Assembly: GCA_947475135.1 (NCBI GenBank) | Contig: CANJMU010000005.1 | Location: 1 to 10,982 of the forward strand | Direction: 5' to 3' | DNA: 10,982 nucleotides | Source: Silvanigrellaceae bacterium | GTDB taxonomy: Bacteria > Bdellovibrionota > Oligoflexia > Silvanigrellales > Silvanigrellaceae | In this document: positions 1 through 6,226 of the stretch, one piece after another | How positions within the stretch are numbered: the stretch's first letter is position 1 | Layout of the letters: every line of letters starts with the position of its first letter | Program-made: the position numbers and the translations under genes | Notes under the pieces: model-generated | Databases searched by the model: none | Told to the model about the DNA's origin: nothing | The model's input: only the letters and a program-made list of their open reading frames with translations

Positions 1-28
1 AAAGATCGATGGGGCGAGTCTCACTCAT
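1..28 (-). CDS. Start of an unidentified gene (truncated by window edge)
   Basis: Only nine codons are present, reading MSETRPIDL from an ATG at position 28, then the window ends. The call rests on a strong Shine-Dalgarno, AAGGAG at positions 40-35, six bases before the ATG, and on its placement 19 nt after the stop codon of the upstream AMIN/TPR gene on the same strand. That spacing implies one operon. The residues are too few to identify a family. Knowing this gene would help assign the function of the TPR protein before it. Confidence 0.6.
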
Positions 29-34
29 AAATAT

Positions 35-40
35 CTCCTT
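35..40 (-). promoter_or_regulatory. Strong ribosome binding site of the truncated gene
   Basis: On the minus strand AAGGAG is followed by ATATTT and the ATG at 28. This near-perfect Shine-Dalgarno with six-base spacing is the main reason to believe that a gene begins at the left edge of the window. Confidence 0.65.
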
Positions 41-47
41 AAAAAAA

Positions 48-2234
48 TTACTTGCTAGTTCGATCTAACCTCTCATTAGCAAGAGCGGAAAAACGTTTAT
101 CATTGGTATCGTTTGCAGCTAAAATCCAAGCCTGTTTCGCTTTTTCAAATAATCCAGCTCTTGCATAGACAACTCCTGCTTTATAAGCAGCTTCAGCAAC
201 ATGGTTTGCGTTACTTAAAGAAGCTGCATAAAAAAAGTAGTCTCCTGCCTTTGCGAATTGACCATTATTTCGTAAGTCTTCCGCGTATCGCAGGACAGAC
301 GACTCCACTATCTCAATTTCATCGGGGCTTTTTGCAGGATAGGAACGAATCTTATCGAAAATAATTTCTGCATAAGGTGTTCCAAGCACCTGTTTTCCCC
401 ATTGTGATAATGCGGTTAATTCACGCTCAACATAGCGTCCTTGCTTGATTTCTTGAATGATTAAACGAAATGCAATTTTATTTTTAAATGGAGTGAGAGT
501 GAGCTTTTTTAAATTATTGAGTGTTTTATCTGTGAATCCATTTTGAATTCTAGAATTATCTTCTTCAATGCGAAGTAGGTTTTCATCTGCCGCATTTGGT
601 AAATTTTTATTGTAAAGAATGACTGCCGAACGTGAATAGGCCTCATTCTTCCATTTTTGTTCTTCTTTTCCTTGGATGAATGCAGAGTAAAGCTGCAAAG
701 CTTTTTTTTCATTTCTGACATTTTCAAACGCGTCTGCACGGGTGAATAATTCTTCATGATGATCGATTGAAAAATCAAGTAATGAAGACCTTAGTTTTGA
801 TTCTAATTCTATCCAAGATTTGTAATCCTTATTGATTGTGACCTTATCTAAAAAATCTTTGACACGATTGGAGACAATTTTTTCCATTTGTGAGATGCGA
901 GGATCGGAAGGGACCAACTTTTTATAAGTTTGAACATTTTTATCCGCTTCCGGAATGGGTGAGTCATTGATCGATATTTTTGCAACAATATAACTGCAAT
1001 GTTTTGAGATCATAAAATCTAAGGAAGAATCACTGGTGCATTTTTGAATCAAATCTAAAAAATTTGAGACATAAGAAGGATTTTCATCCACGTGATCAAA
1101 GGCCGAACGAAGGGCCGCAAGCTCTTGGACTTTGATGGGAAGAGAAGTGTCAAAGGCCATTTTTGTATAAATTTCAGAATTTTTGTCGCTGACTTTTTCA
1201 AGTCCATGTGATTTTGAATTTGTCAGTTCATCAATATCAACCAATCTTAATTTTGCGTAAGGAAACAAACGATTTTCTGGAAATAATGTGACCAATGCGT
1301 TAAAATACTCGTAAGCAATATCTTGATTGCCTGTTAAAAAAGAACTTTCGCCAGCCTGCCAAAAAAAGTCTTCATGTTTTTTAAATTCCGGTTCATTCAG
1401 CATCAATATTTTTCTGTAAATATGAAGAGCATCCGTATAATACCCCCCTTTATAAAGCAATTCAGCCAATTGTTGAGCCAGGGGAAACTCTTCTTTTTTT
1501 TCAAAATTCGTCTCAAATTTTTTTGTGAGGACTTTTCTTTTGTCTTCATCAAGCGGGACAACAGGAAAGAGTGCTCTAAAAATATCTGGAATTTGTGCTG
1601 TGGTTTTTGAATAAGTGATATTCGGATTTTTTATTTCATTTTGTGAAGTTAATATTTCTTTTTTAGTATTATTTTTTAAATTCTGATCTTTTGTTTCTTT
1701 AGAAATTTCTTTTGTCATTTTTAAATTTTTAGATTGAGAATCATTTGCAGTGTCCGATGCGCCTGCAATTGGCATTTCTCCTGTGACGTTGTCAGAATAC
1801 CAGGACCAATTTTTGCCTTCTTCTCCTTGGGAAACTTCTGTTTTCCAAATATCAATAATAATTCTCCAAGGGTTTTCCTGTGTTCCAATAAGCCATGCCA
1901 TGGGAGTATTTTTTAATTGCAGTGTGATAAAAACTTCAGAAAGATCTTCTCGGACAAGGACTTTGTTAATAAACTGAGGGTCGTAGTAGGAAAGATCTTG
2001 AAATTCGGACATTTGTGCGGGCAAAATACGAATTTGCAGCGTGCGATTTTCTTTATCAAATTTAGTTGCATATCTTCGTGGCGAACTTAAAGGAAAAGTC
2101 ATGCGAAAACTATTTTCAACTAGAGCCTTTTTTTGCTCGTTTTGAATTGCAGCGCCTGCTTTTTGTTGAGGAGTATTGAGGCTCCCAACAATCAGGGCTG
2201 CAATAAATGGATATGAAAATATTTTTAACTTCAC
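48..2234 (-). CDS. Exported protein with AMIN-like N-terminus and TPR-like repeats
   Basis: A 728-residue protein of unknown specific role. Residues 1-29 look like a Sec signal peptide: Lys at 2 and 4, a hydrophobic stretch at about 8-19, and an AGA-A type cleavage site near 26-29. The mature protein should therefore act in the periplasm or at the outer membrane. Residues about 42-131 alternate beta-type segments and end in RIIIDIW, resembling an AMIN domain, a module known to bind cell-wall or envelope targets. A polar Lys/Asn/Thr/Ser linker covers about 135-215. Helical pairs with TPR spacing follow at about 248-335 (ending each repeat with patterns such as YYTDALHIYRKIL) and again near the C-terminus (GLFEKAKQAWILAA). 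The start is GTG at 2234: an in-frame TGA lies seven codons upstream and the next Met is residue 45. The Shine-Dalgarno is weak (GAGGCGG). It probably shares a transcript with the gene starting at 28. TPR scaffolds in envelope or motility assembly are possible, but no specific partner is visible. Confidence 0.75.
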   Translation of the reverse strand: MKLKIFSYPFIAALIVGSLNTPQQKAGAAIQNEQKKALVENSFRMTFPLSSPRRYATKFDKENRTLQIRILPAQMSEFQDLSYYDPQFINKVLVREDLSEVFITLQLKNTPMAWLIGTQENPWRIIIDIWKTEVSQGEEGKNWSWYSDNVTGEMPIAGASDTANDSQSKNLKMTKEISKETKDQNLKNNTKKEILTSQNEIKNPNITYSKTTAQIPDIFRALFPVVPLDEDKRKVLTKKFETNFEKKEEFPLAQQLAELLYKGGYYTDALHIYRKILMLNEPEFKKHEDFFWQAGESSFLTGNQDIAYEYFNALVTLFPENRLFPYAKLRLVDIDELTNSKSHGLEKVSDKNSEIYTKMAFDTSLPIKVQELAALRSAFDHVDENPSYVSNFLDLIQKCTSDSSLDFMISKHCSYIVAKISINDSPIPEADKNVQTYKKLVPSDPRISQMEKIVSNRVKDFLDKVTINKDYKSWIELESKLRSSLLDFSIDHHEELFTRADAFENVRNEKKALQLYSAFIQGKEEQKWKNEAYSRSAVILYNKNLPNAADENLLRIEEDNSRIQNGFTDKTLNNLKKLTLTPFKNKIAFRLIIQEIKQGRYVERELTALSQWGKQVLGTPYAEIIFDKIRSYPAKSPDEIEIVESSVLRYAEDLRNNGQFAKAGDYFFYAASLSNANHVAEAAYKAGVVYARAGLFEKAKQAWILAANDTNDKRFSALANERLDRTSK

Positions 2235-2461
2235 AAAAAATTTCCGCCTCGATCAAATTTATTTTGAAAAGATTTTCCTTTTTCTTCATTCTAACCTACC
2301 AATGTGCAATGATATCCGTCTGAAAAATGTCGAATAAGAAGTTTTGACTAGATAAAATCTGTCCAATTCTTTGGAACATCTTTATTTTCATTAGAAAAAA
2401 AGCGTGATAAGGAAAGAATGTTGCGTTGCCAAAATTTTTTCTAGGAAAGGTTTTTCTATTT
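2235..2461. other. Divergent intergenic region between the TPR gene and lipA
   Basis: This region must hold promoters for both outward-reading genes. No convincing sigma70-type promoter was found: TTGACT at 2344-2349 has no good -10 at the right distance, and TAGAAT on the minus strand lacks a -35. A short imperfect dyad lies at 2360-2378, with TCCAA and TTGGA arms (2362-2366 and 2371-2375) around a 4-base centre. A 57-codon minus-strand reading frame beginning at 2289 overlaps the start of the TPR gene in another frame and looks like chance. Confidence 0.5.
2443..2450 (+). promoter_or_regulatory. Ribosome binding site deciding the lipA start
   Basis: AGGAAAGG lies 11 bases before the ATG at 2462. 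It supports that ATG over the upstream TTG at 2426, which has no suitably placed Shine-Dalgarno, and over the ATG at 2471, which is 20 bases away. Confidence 0.5.
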
Positions 2462-3439
2462 ATGGAAATTATGACTCCCTCTGAATCTTTTCATGAAAAA
2501 TTTGGAAGTCCTTATTCTTTTATTTTTAATAAATCGCTTCCCGTTGAATTGCATCCCAAAACAGAGCGTCCGATGAATAAACCATTGTGGTTAAAATCGA
2601 ACTTAACAAGCGGTGAAATTTTATATCAAATCAAAAATAATTTAAGGCAAAAAAAACTTTATACCGTCTGTGAAGAAGCCAGATGCCCCAACATTTCAGA
2701 ATGTTGGAATTCGGGGACAGCGACATTTATGATTTTAGGCGAGGTTTGTACGCGTGGTTGCCGGTTTTGCCATATTAAAACAGGAAATCCTGGGGGATGG
2801 CTGGACAAGGAAGAGCCTCTGAATGTGGCGCAAAGCATTCAAGGAATGAACTTGCAATACGTTGTCATTACCATGGTGGATAGGGACGACCTTCCCGATG
2901 GGGGTGCCCATCACATTGCACAAACAATGATTGAAATTCAGAAGCTCAATCCGACGGTGCGCGTTGAAATTTTAGCTGGAGATTTCAATGGAAATCAGGA
3001 ATCTTTGAGCACCGTACTCTATGCGGGGCGTGGTATCGATGTGTTTGCCCATAACTTGGAAACCGTTCGTCGGCTTTCTCCGCGGGTGCGAGATGCTCGC
3101 GCCAAATATGATCAAAGTTTAAAGGTTTTAGAAACGGCCAAAAAAATTGGTCCAGCGCGAATTTTCACAAAGAGCGCAATTATGTTGGGTCTTGGTGAAG
3201 AAGGACATGAAATTTATCAAACCCTTTTAGACTTACGTGAAGTTGGAGTTTCCATTGTAACCATTGGGCAATATTTACAACCCACACCGAAACATTTGAA
3301 GGTCAAACGTTTCGTGCATCCGGAAGAATTTATTTTTTGGGAAGATGTGGCAAAGCAGCTTGGGTTTTTAGGGGTTGCCAGTGGCCCGCTTGTGCGTAGT
3401 AGTTATAAGGCTAATCATCTTTTTCCAGTGATTTCGTAA
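2462..3439 (+). CDS. lipA: Lipoyl synthase (radical SAM, 4Fe-4S)
   Basis: LipA inserts two sulfur atoms into protein-bound octanoyl groups to make lipoyl cofactor for 2-oxoacid dehydrogenases and the glycine cleavage system, acting in the cytoplasm. All family hallmarks are visible (numbering from the ATG at 2462, 325 residues). The auxiliary cluster motif Cx4Cx5C is at Cys70, Cys75 and Cys81 (CEEARCPNISEC). The radical SAM CxxxCxxC is at Cys96, Cys100 and Cys103 (CTRGCRFC). The C-terminal RSSY motif is in VRSSYKANHLF. The N-terminus before KPLWLKSNL is somewhat longer than usual, about 37 residues. A TTG at 2426 could extend it by 12 residues but is less well supported. No lipB or lplA lies next to it, so octanoylation or salvage must be encoded elsewhere. 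The stop overlaps the next gene's start by one base (TAATG). Confidence 0.97.
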   Translation: MEIMTPSESFHEKFGSPYSFIFNKSLPVELHPKTERPMNKPLWLKSNLTSGEILYQIKNNLRQKKLYTVCEEARCPNISECWNSGTATFMILGEVCTRGCRFCHIKTGNPGGWLDKEEPLNVAQSIQGMNLQYVVITMVDRDDLPDGGAHHIAQTMIEIQKLNPTVRVEILAGDFNGNQESLSTVLYAGRGIDVFAHNLETVRRLSPRVRDARAKYDQSLKVLETAKKIGPARIFTKSAIMLGLGEEGHEIYQTLLDLREVGVSIVTIGQYLQPTPKHLKVKRFVHPEEFIFWEDVAKQLGFLGVASGPLVRSSYKANHLFPVIS

Positions 3440-3858
3440 TGCAGCACAGCGAAAATATTGAAAAAATAACAACACAACAAAGTAACAATCAACAGATAGG
3501 TTCATTGCCTCCTAATTTTATTAAGGACATGGCATTAGAAGAAATTATTCATATTTTTAATAAAATTGGAATTGAATACGTTGAAAAAAGAAAAGAATCG
3601 GAAAAATTAGATTTGATGAGAACTTCAATTCGATCTCAAATTATGAATCGCATTGAAAAAAAAATTGGGAAATTTTCAGAGACAAAATTAAAGCGCATGG
3701 CTGAAGGTGATGACGAATATATTGAATTCTTAGAAAAAATAGTGACAAGTCGCGCCGAATCTGAAAAACTTCGCATTCGTTATGAAAGTTATAAAAGTTT
3801 GTTTGATGCTAGGCGCACATTGATTAGTTTTAAAAAAGTTGAGCTGAAATCATTGTAA
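3439..3858 (+). CDS. Small charged coiled-coil protein of unknown function
   Basis: A 139-residue, Lys/Glu-rich protein that I do not recognise with confidence. It has a polar Gln/Asn-rich N-terminus (residues 1-25) with no signal peptide or membrane segment, then predicted helices from about 30 to the end. The segment around residues 85-135 (GDDEYIEFLEKIV, then SEKLRIRYESYKSLFDARR) resembles, from memory only, small phage-type proteins found beside single-strand annealing genes. No other phage gene is nearby, so this is weak. The ATG overlaps the lipA stop (TAATG) and has no Shine-Dalgarno of its own, so translation is probably coupled to lipA. The next Met, residue 31, has a badly spaced AAGGAC. 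The last codons form the first copy of an 11-bp tandem repeat. Confidence 0.7.
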   Translation: MQHSENIEKITTQQSNNQQIGSLPPNFIKDMALEEIIHIFNKIGIEYVEKRKESEKLDLMRTSIRSQIMNRIEKKIGKFSETKLKRMAEGDDEYIEFLEKIVTSRAESEKLRIRYESYKSLFDARRTLISFKKVELKSL

Positions 3859-3879
3859 AATCATTGTAAAATCATTGTA
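3847..3879 (+). repeat. Three perfect tandem copies of an 11-bp unit spanning a stop codon
   Basis: The unit AAATCATTGTA occurs at 3847-3857, 3858-3868 and 3869-3879, followed by AAAT. The first copy encodes the last residues (Lys-Ser-Leu) and most of the TAA stop (3856-3858) of the preceding gene. Each further copy carries another TAA in a shifted frame. Gain or loss of a copy would leave the protein unchanged but alter the spacing to the next gene. Confidence 0.92.
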
Positions 3880-3980
3880 AAATTAGGAAAAGGATCTGTT
3901 GATAGACTATTTAAAAATTTATTTTTGGATTATCCTTTCAATGGATTTTTATGAAAAAAAATAAATAAGGAGTCCTCCCT
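3880..3980 (+). other. Intergenic leader of the desaturase-orn pair
   Basis: About 100 bases of AT-rich sequence. AAAGGAT (3889-3895) and ATCCTTT (3932-3938) can pair across a 36-base loop, but no T-run follows, so this is not a convincing terminator. No good -35/-10 pair was found. The stretch ends with TAAGGAGT and the GTG start at 3981. Confidence 0.4.
3967..3972 (+). promoter_or_regulatory. Ribosome binding site for the GTG-started desaturase
   Basis: AAGGAG lies eight bases before the GTG at 3981. The strong site supports GTG as the real start, giving an N-terminus of MNQNVRF. The next Met is residue 40, too far into the protein. Confidence 0.7.
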
Positions 3981-5075
3981 GTGAATCAAAACGTGCGTTT
4001 TATCAACAAAGATAACTCAAAATTTTTTTCAATATTAAAAAAACGAGTGGATGATTATTTTTTAGTTCATCAGATCAGCAAAAAAGCAAATTTTGGAATG
4101 ATTTTAAAGACTGTGACGTTACTGTGTGCTTACTTCCTTCCTTTTTTAGTCGTTCTTATTTTCAATCCATCGCTTCCTGTTGTGATTGCTTTGTCTTCTA
4201 TTATGGGATTTGCCATGGCAGGCATTGGAATGTCTATTATGCATGATGCAAATCATGGTGCTTACTCTTCAAAAAAATGGATAAATAATATTTTAGGTCA
4301 CACGCTTTGGATCGTTGGATGGGATGTGCATAATTGGAAGCTGCAGCATAATGTTTTGCATCATTCTTTTACAAATATTTATTCCATTGATGAAGATATT
4401 GATGATAAAACGATACTGCGATTGGCTCCCCATGGCCCCGTCAGAAAAATGCATCGCTATCAGTTTATTTACGCATTTTTTGTTTTCATGTTATCGACAC
4501 TTTATAATTCTTTAGCGGTAGATTTTTTTTCGTTTTTTAGATACAGAAAAAAAGGTCTGATTCGCTCACAAAAAACCGCCGATGCCATCAAATACATCAC
4601 AAAGATGACCGTGATTAAAATCATTTATTTTTCCACCATGCTTGTTGTTCCTTGTGTTTTTTTTCACGTTTCATTTCTTCATGTTTTAACAGGTTTTCTT
4701 GTGATGCACTTTGTTGCAGGGCTTACAATAAGCACGATTTTTCAATTGGCCCACGCCGTGGAAGAAACATCCTTTCCTCTTCCGAATGCTAAGAATGAGA
4801 TCGAAAATGATTGGGCAATCCATCAGATGATGACAACAGCGGATTTTGCAAAACACAATCGTTTGTTAAGTTGGTATGTGGGTGGGCTTAATTATCAAAT
4901 AGAACATCATTTGTTTCCAAGTATTTGTCATGTTCATTATCGTCAGATAGCAGAAATTGTAAAAAAGACAGCAGAAGAATTTAAAGTCCCCTATTTAGAA
5001 AATAAAACATTTTTGAGTGCATTGGGTTCCCATATTCGCTATTTAAAGAAACTGGGCCATCAGGAAGCAGTATGA
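3981..5075 (+). CDS. Membrane fatty-acid desaturase (acyl-CoA/acyl-lipid, Delta6-like)
   Basis: This 364-residue integral-membrane di-iron enzyme should introduce a cis double bond into acyl chains, using O2 and an electron donor, and so adjust membrane fluidity. The three histidine boxes are complete: HDANH at residues 88-92, HNVLHH at 123-128, and QIEHH at 306-310. The QxxHH form of the third box is typical of the Delta6/Delta5 front-end-like bacterial branch. His258 in QLAHAVEE may be a further ligand. Hydrophobic segments lie at about 43-62, 66-86, 163-182, 212-232 and 234-256. No cytochrome b5 domain is fused, so the electron donor must be separate; none is encoded nearby. The gene ends in an ATGA overlap with orn. 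Regiospecificity and acyl carrier cannot be read from the sequence. Confidence 0.93.
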   Translation: MNQNVRFINKDNSKFFSILKKRVDDYFLVHQISKKANFGMILKTVTLLCAYFLPFLVVLIFNPSLPVVIALSSIMGFAMAGIGMSIMHDANHGAYSSKKWINNILGHTLWIVGWDVHNWKLQHNVLHHSFTNIYSIDEDIDDKTILRLAPHGPVRKMHRYQFIYAFFVFMLSTLYNSLAVDFFSFFRYRKKGLIRSQKTADAIKYITKMTVIKIIYFSTMLVVPCVFFHVSFLHVLTGFLVMHFVAGLTISTIFQLAHAVEETSFPLPNAKNEIENDWAIHQMMTTADFAKHNRLLSWYVGGLNYQIEHHLFPSICHVHYRQIAEIVKKTAEEFKVPYLENKTFLSALGSHIRYLKKLGHQEAV

Positions 5076-5590
5076 AGCAGTATTTGGCTTGGATCGATAT
5101 GGAAATGACAGGGTTAGATTTCCAAAAGAATCGCATCTTAGAAGCAGCTATCATAATCACTGATTTTAATTTTAAGACTCTTGTTCAAAAAGATTTTATT
5201 ATTTTTCAAAATGATTCTGAGCTCAACAAAATGGATGAGTGGTGTCTCAATCATCATACAAAAAGCGGCCTGCTTTCAAAAATTAAATCTGGTAAAAAAG
5301 AACAAGAAGTCGAACAAAAATTTATTGAAATCTGTCAGCCTTATTTAACAGAAAATAAAATTGTGATTGCAGGTAATTCAATTTCTCAGGACAAAAAATT
5401 TATAGAGCGCTGGTGGCCCGAGTTTTCGAAGTTGTTACATTATCGTGTTTTAGATGTCTCCAGTTTTAAAATTATTTTTGAAAATAAATGGAATAAAAAA
5501 TTTGAAAAGAAAAAAAATCATCGTGCTTTAGATGACATTCAAGAGTCTATTGGGGAGTTAAAGTTTTATTTAGATTTTGTACGAAGTTAA
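5072..5590 (+). CDS. orn: Oligoribonuclease (DEDDh 3'-5' exoribonuclease)
   Basis: Orn degrades 2-5 nt RNA fragments, including the pGpG from c-di-GMP breakdown, to mononucleotides in the cytoplasm. At 172 residues the length is typical. The DEDDh catalytic set is intact: Asp9 and Glu11 in WIDMEMTGLD, Asp107 in GNSISQDKKFI, and His150 and Asp155 in HRALDDIQESI. The ATG overlaps the desaturase stop (ATGA). AGGA at 5062-5065, inside the desaturase gene, serves as Shine-Dalgarno six bases away. Translation is therefore likely coupled to the desaturase, an unusual partner for orn. The stop interlocks with that of the convergent acetyltransferase gene. Confidence 0.95.
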   Translation: MKQYLAWIDMEMTGLDFQKNRILEAAIIITDFNFKTLVQKDFIIFQNDSELNKMDEWCLNHHTKSGLLSKIKSGKKEQEVEQKFIEICQPYLTENKIVIAGNSISQDKKFIERWWPEFSKLLHYRVLDVSSFKIIFENKWNKKFEKKKNHRALDDIQESIGELKFYLDFVRS

Positions 5591-6111
5591 CGTAACAATT
5601 TTTCCCGATAAAGTAACATCATATTATCTTCATCTAATCCCTTGCCAACAACTTCAAATCCTAATTTTTCATAAAGATATTGTGCCCGGCGTTCATAATC
5701 TAAATCTGAAGTAAATAATTTAAGAACTCGCGCATTTTTTTCTTTGGCTTTCTCAATTGTAAAATTCAGCATTTTTTTTCCAAAGCCACAACCTTCCTCA
5801 TGTTTTGAAACACAAAACCATCCCAGCCATTGAATGTCGATAGGATCGTCTTTCATGCGGAAAAGTCCTGTTGTTCCAATAATTTTTTTATCTTTATTAT
5901 CCACTAAAACCATAAATTCTAATTGCTCAACTTTTAAAAATGGAAACACAATTTTTTTCATCCACTTGGGAAGCACACTCAAAGTAAACAAGAATGGTGC
6001 TCGGAAGGGTTTTTCATAATGAAAAATACTTCGAACGAGAAAAATTGTTTCATATAAATTTTGAACCGTTAAATCTTCGATACTGATGTTTTTTAAATCT
6101 TGTAAATTCAT
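5587..6111 (-). CDS. GNAT-family N-acetyltransferase
   Basis: A 174-residue protein of the GNAT fold, which transfers an acetyl group from acetyl-CoA to an amine. The acetyl-CoA loop (motif A) is at about residues 102-116, with EGCGFGKKML matching the xxGxGxG/A pattern. The downstream motif B region has YLYEKLGFEVVGKG, the usual family ending. The preceding strand IIGTTGLFRM and IQWLGWFCVSK also fit. The N-terminal 60 residues (SIEDLTVQNLYETIF and following) are not diagnostic, so the substrate is unknown. Stop codons of this gene and orn share the four bases TTAA in opposite directions, with no terminator between. Two ribosome-binding options exist: AAGGAC only three bases before the ATG, and AAGGAGG 19 bases before it. 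A Pho-box-like repeat with a -10-like TAATAT lies upstream. Confidence 0.86.
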   Translation of the reverse strand: MNLQDLKNISIEDLTVQNLYETIFLVRSIFHYEKPFRAPFLFTLSVLPKWMKKIVFPFLKVEQLEFMVLVDNKDKKIIGTTGLFRMKDDPIDIQWLGWFCVSKHEEGCGFGKKMLNFTIEKAKEKNARVLKLFTSDLDYERRAQYLYEKLGFEVVGKGLDEDNMMLLYREKLLR

Positions 6112-6130
6112 AAAGTCCTTTTTAATAATT

Positions 6131-6137
6131 CCTCCTT
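6131..6137 (-). promoter_or_regulatory. Unusually spaced Shine-Dalgarno of the acetyltransferase gene
   Basis: A perfect AAGGAGG lies 19 bases upstream of the ATG at 6111, too far for standard use. A second site, AAGGAC (6120-6115), is only three bases away, which is too close. In-frame ATT codons at 6129 and 6126 sit just after AAGGAGG, so a rare ATT start giving five or six extra residues cannot be excluded, though it is unlikely. Confidence 0.35.
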
Positions 6138-6179
6138 TTTTATATCGACTTAGGAATGAAGTTATTAAATGAATTATGA

Positions 6180-6226
6180 ATATTATTTATAAAAAATGTG
6201 ACGTTGAGATGACACTAAAATGACAT
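6180..6226 (-). promoter_or_regulatory. Candidate Pho-box promoter for the acetyltransferase gene
   Basis: On the minus strand three 7-base units occur at an exact 11-base period: ATGTCAT (6226-6220), GTGTCAT (6215-6209) and ACGTCAC (6204-6198), separated by 4-base spacers TTTA and CTCA. The known PhoB box consists of CTGTCAT-type direct repeats with 4-base AT-rich spacers and replaces the -35. Twelve bases after the third unit comes TAATAT (6185-6180), a fitting -10. The first unit overlaps the last codons of the nitronate monooxygenase gene. An alternative reading is a weak terminator for that gene: GTG/CAC ends with mismatches, then six T residues. No phosphate-related gene is present to support PhoB control. 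Confidence 0.4.

Noticed and set aside
2119..2289. A 57-codon minus-strand frame beginning MKKKENLF upstream of and overlapping the TPR gene start
   Set aside because: It runs out of frame through the signal-peptide region of a well-supported gene, has no domain-like features and only a poor ribosome site.
2426..2461. Upstream TTG start extending lipA by 12 residues
   Set aside because: It lacks a suitably placed Shine-Dalgarno, while the ATG at 2462 has AGGAAAGG upstream.
3889..3938. AAAGGAT / ATCCTTT hairpin as a terminator after the lipA pair
   Set aside because: The seven-base stem has a 36-base loop and no following T-run.
4519..4663. T8 homopolymer runs in the desaturase gene as phase-variation tracts
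   Set aside because: Runs of this length are common in such AT-rich DNA, and the reading frame is intact with all catalytic boxes.
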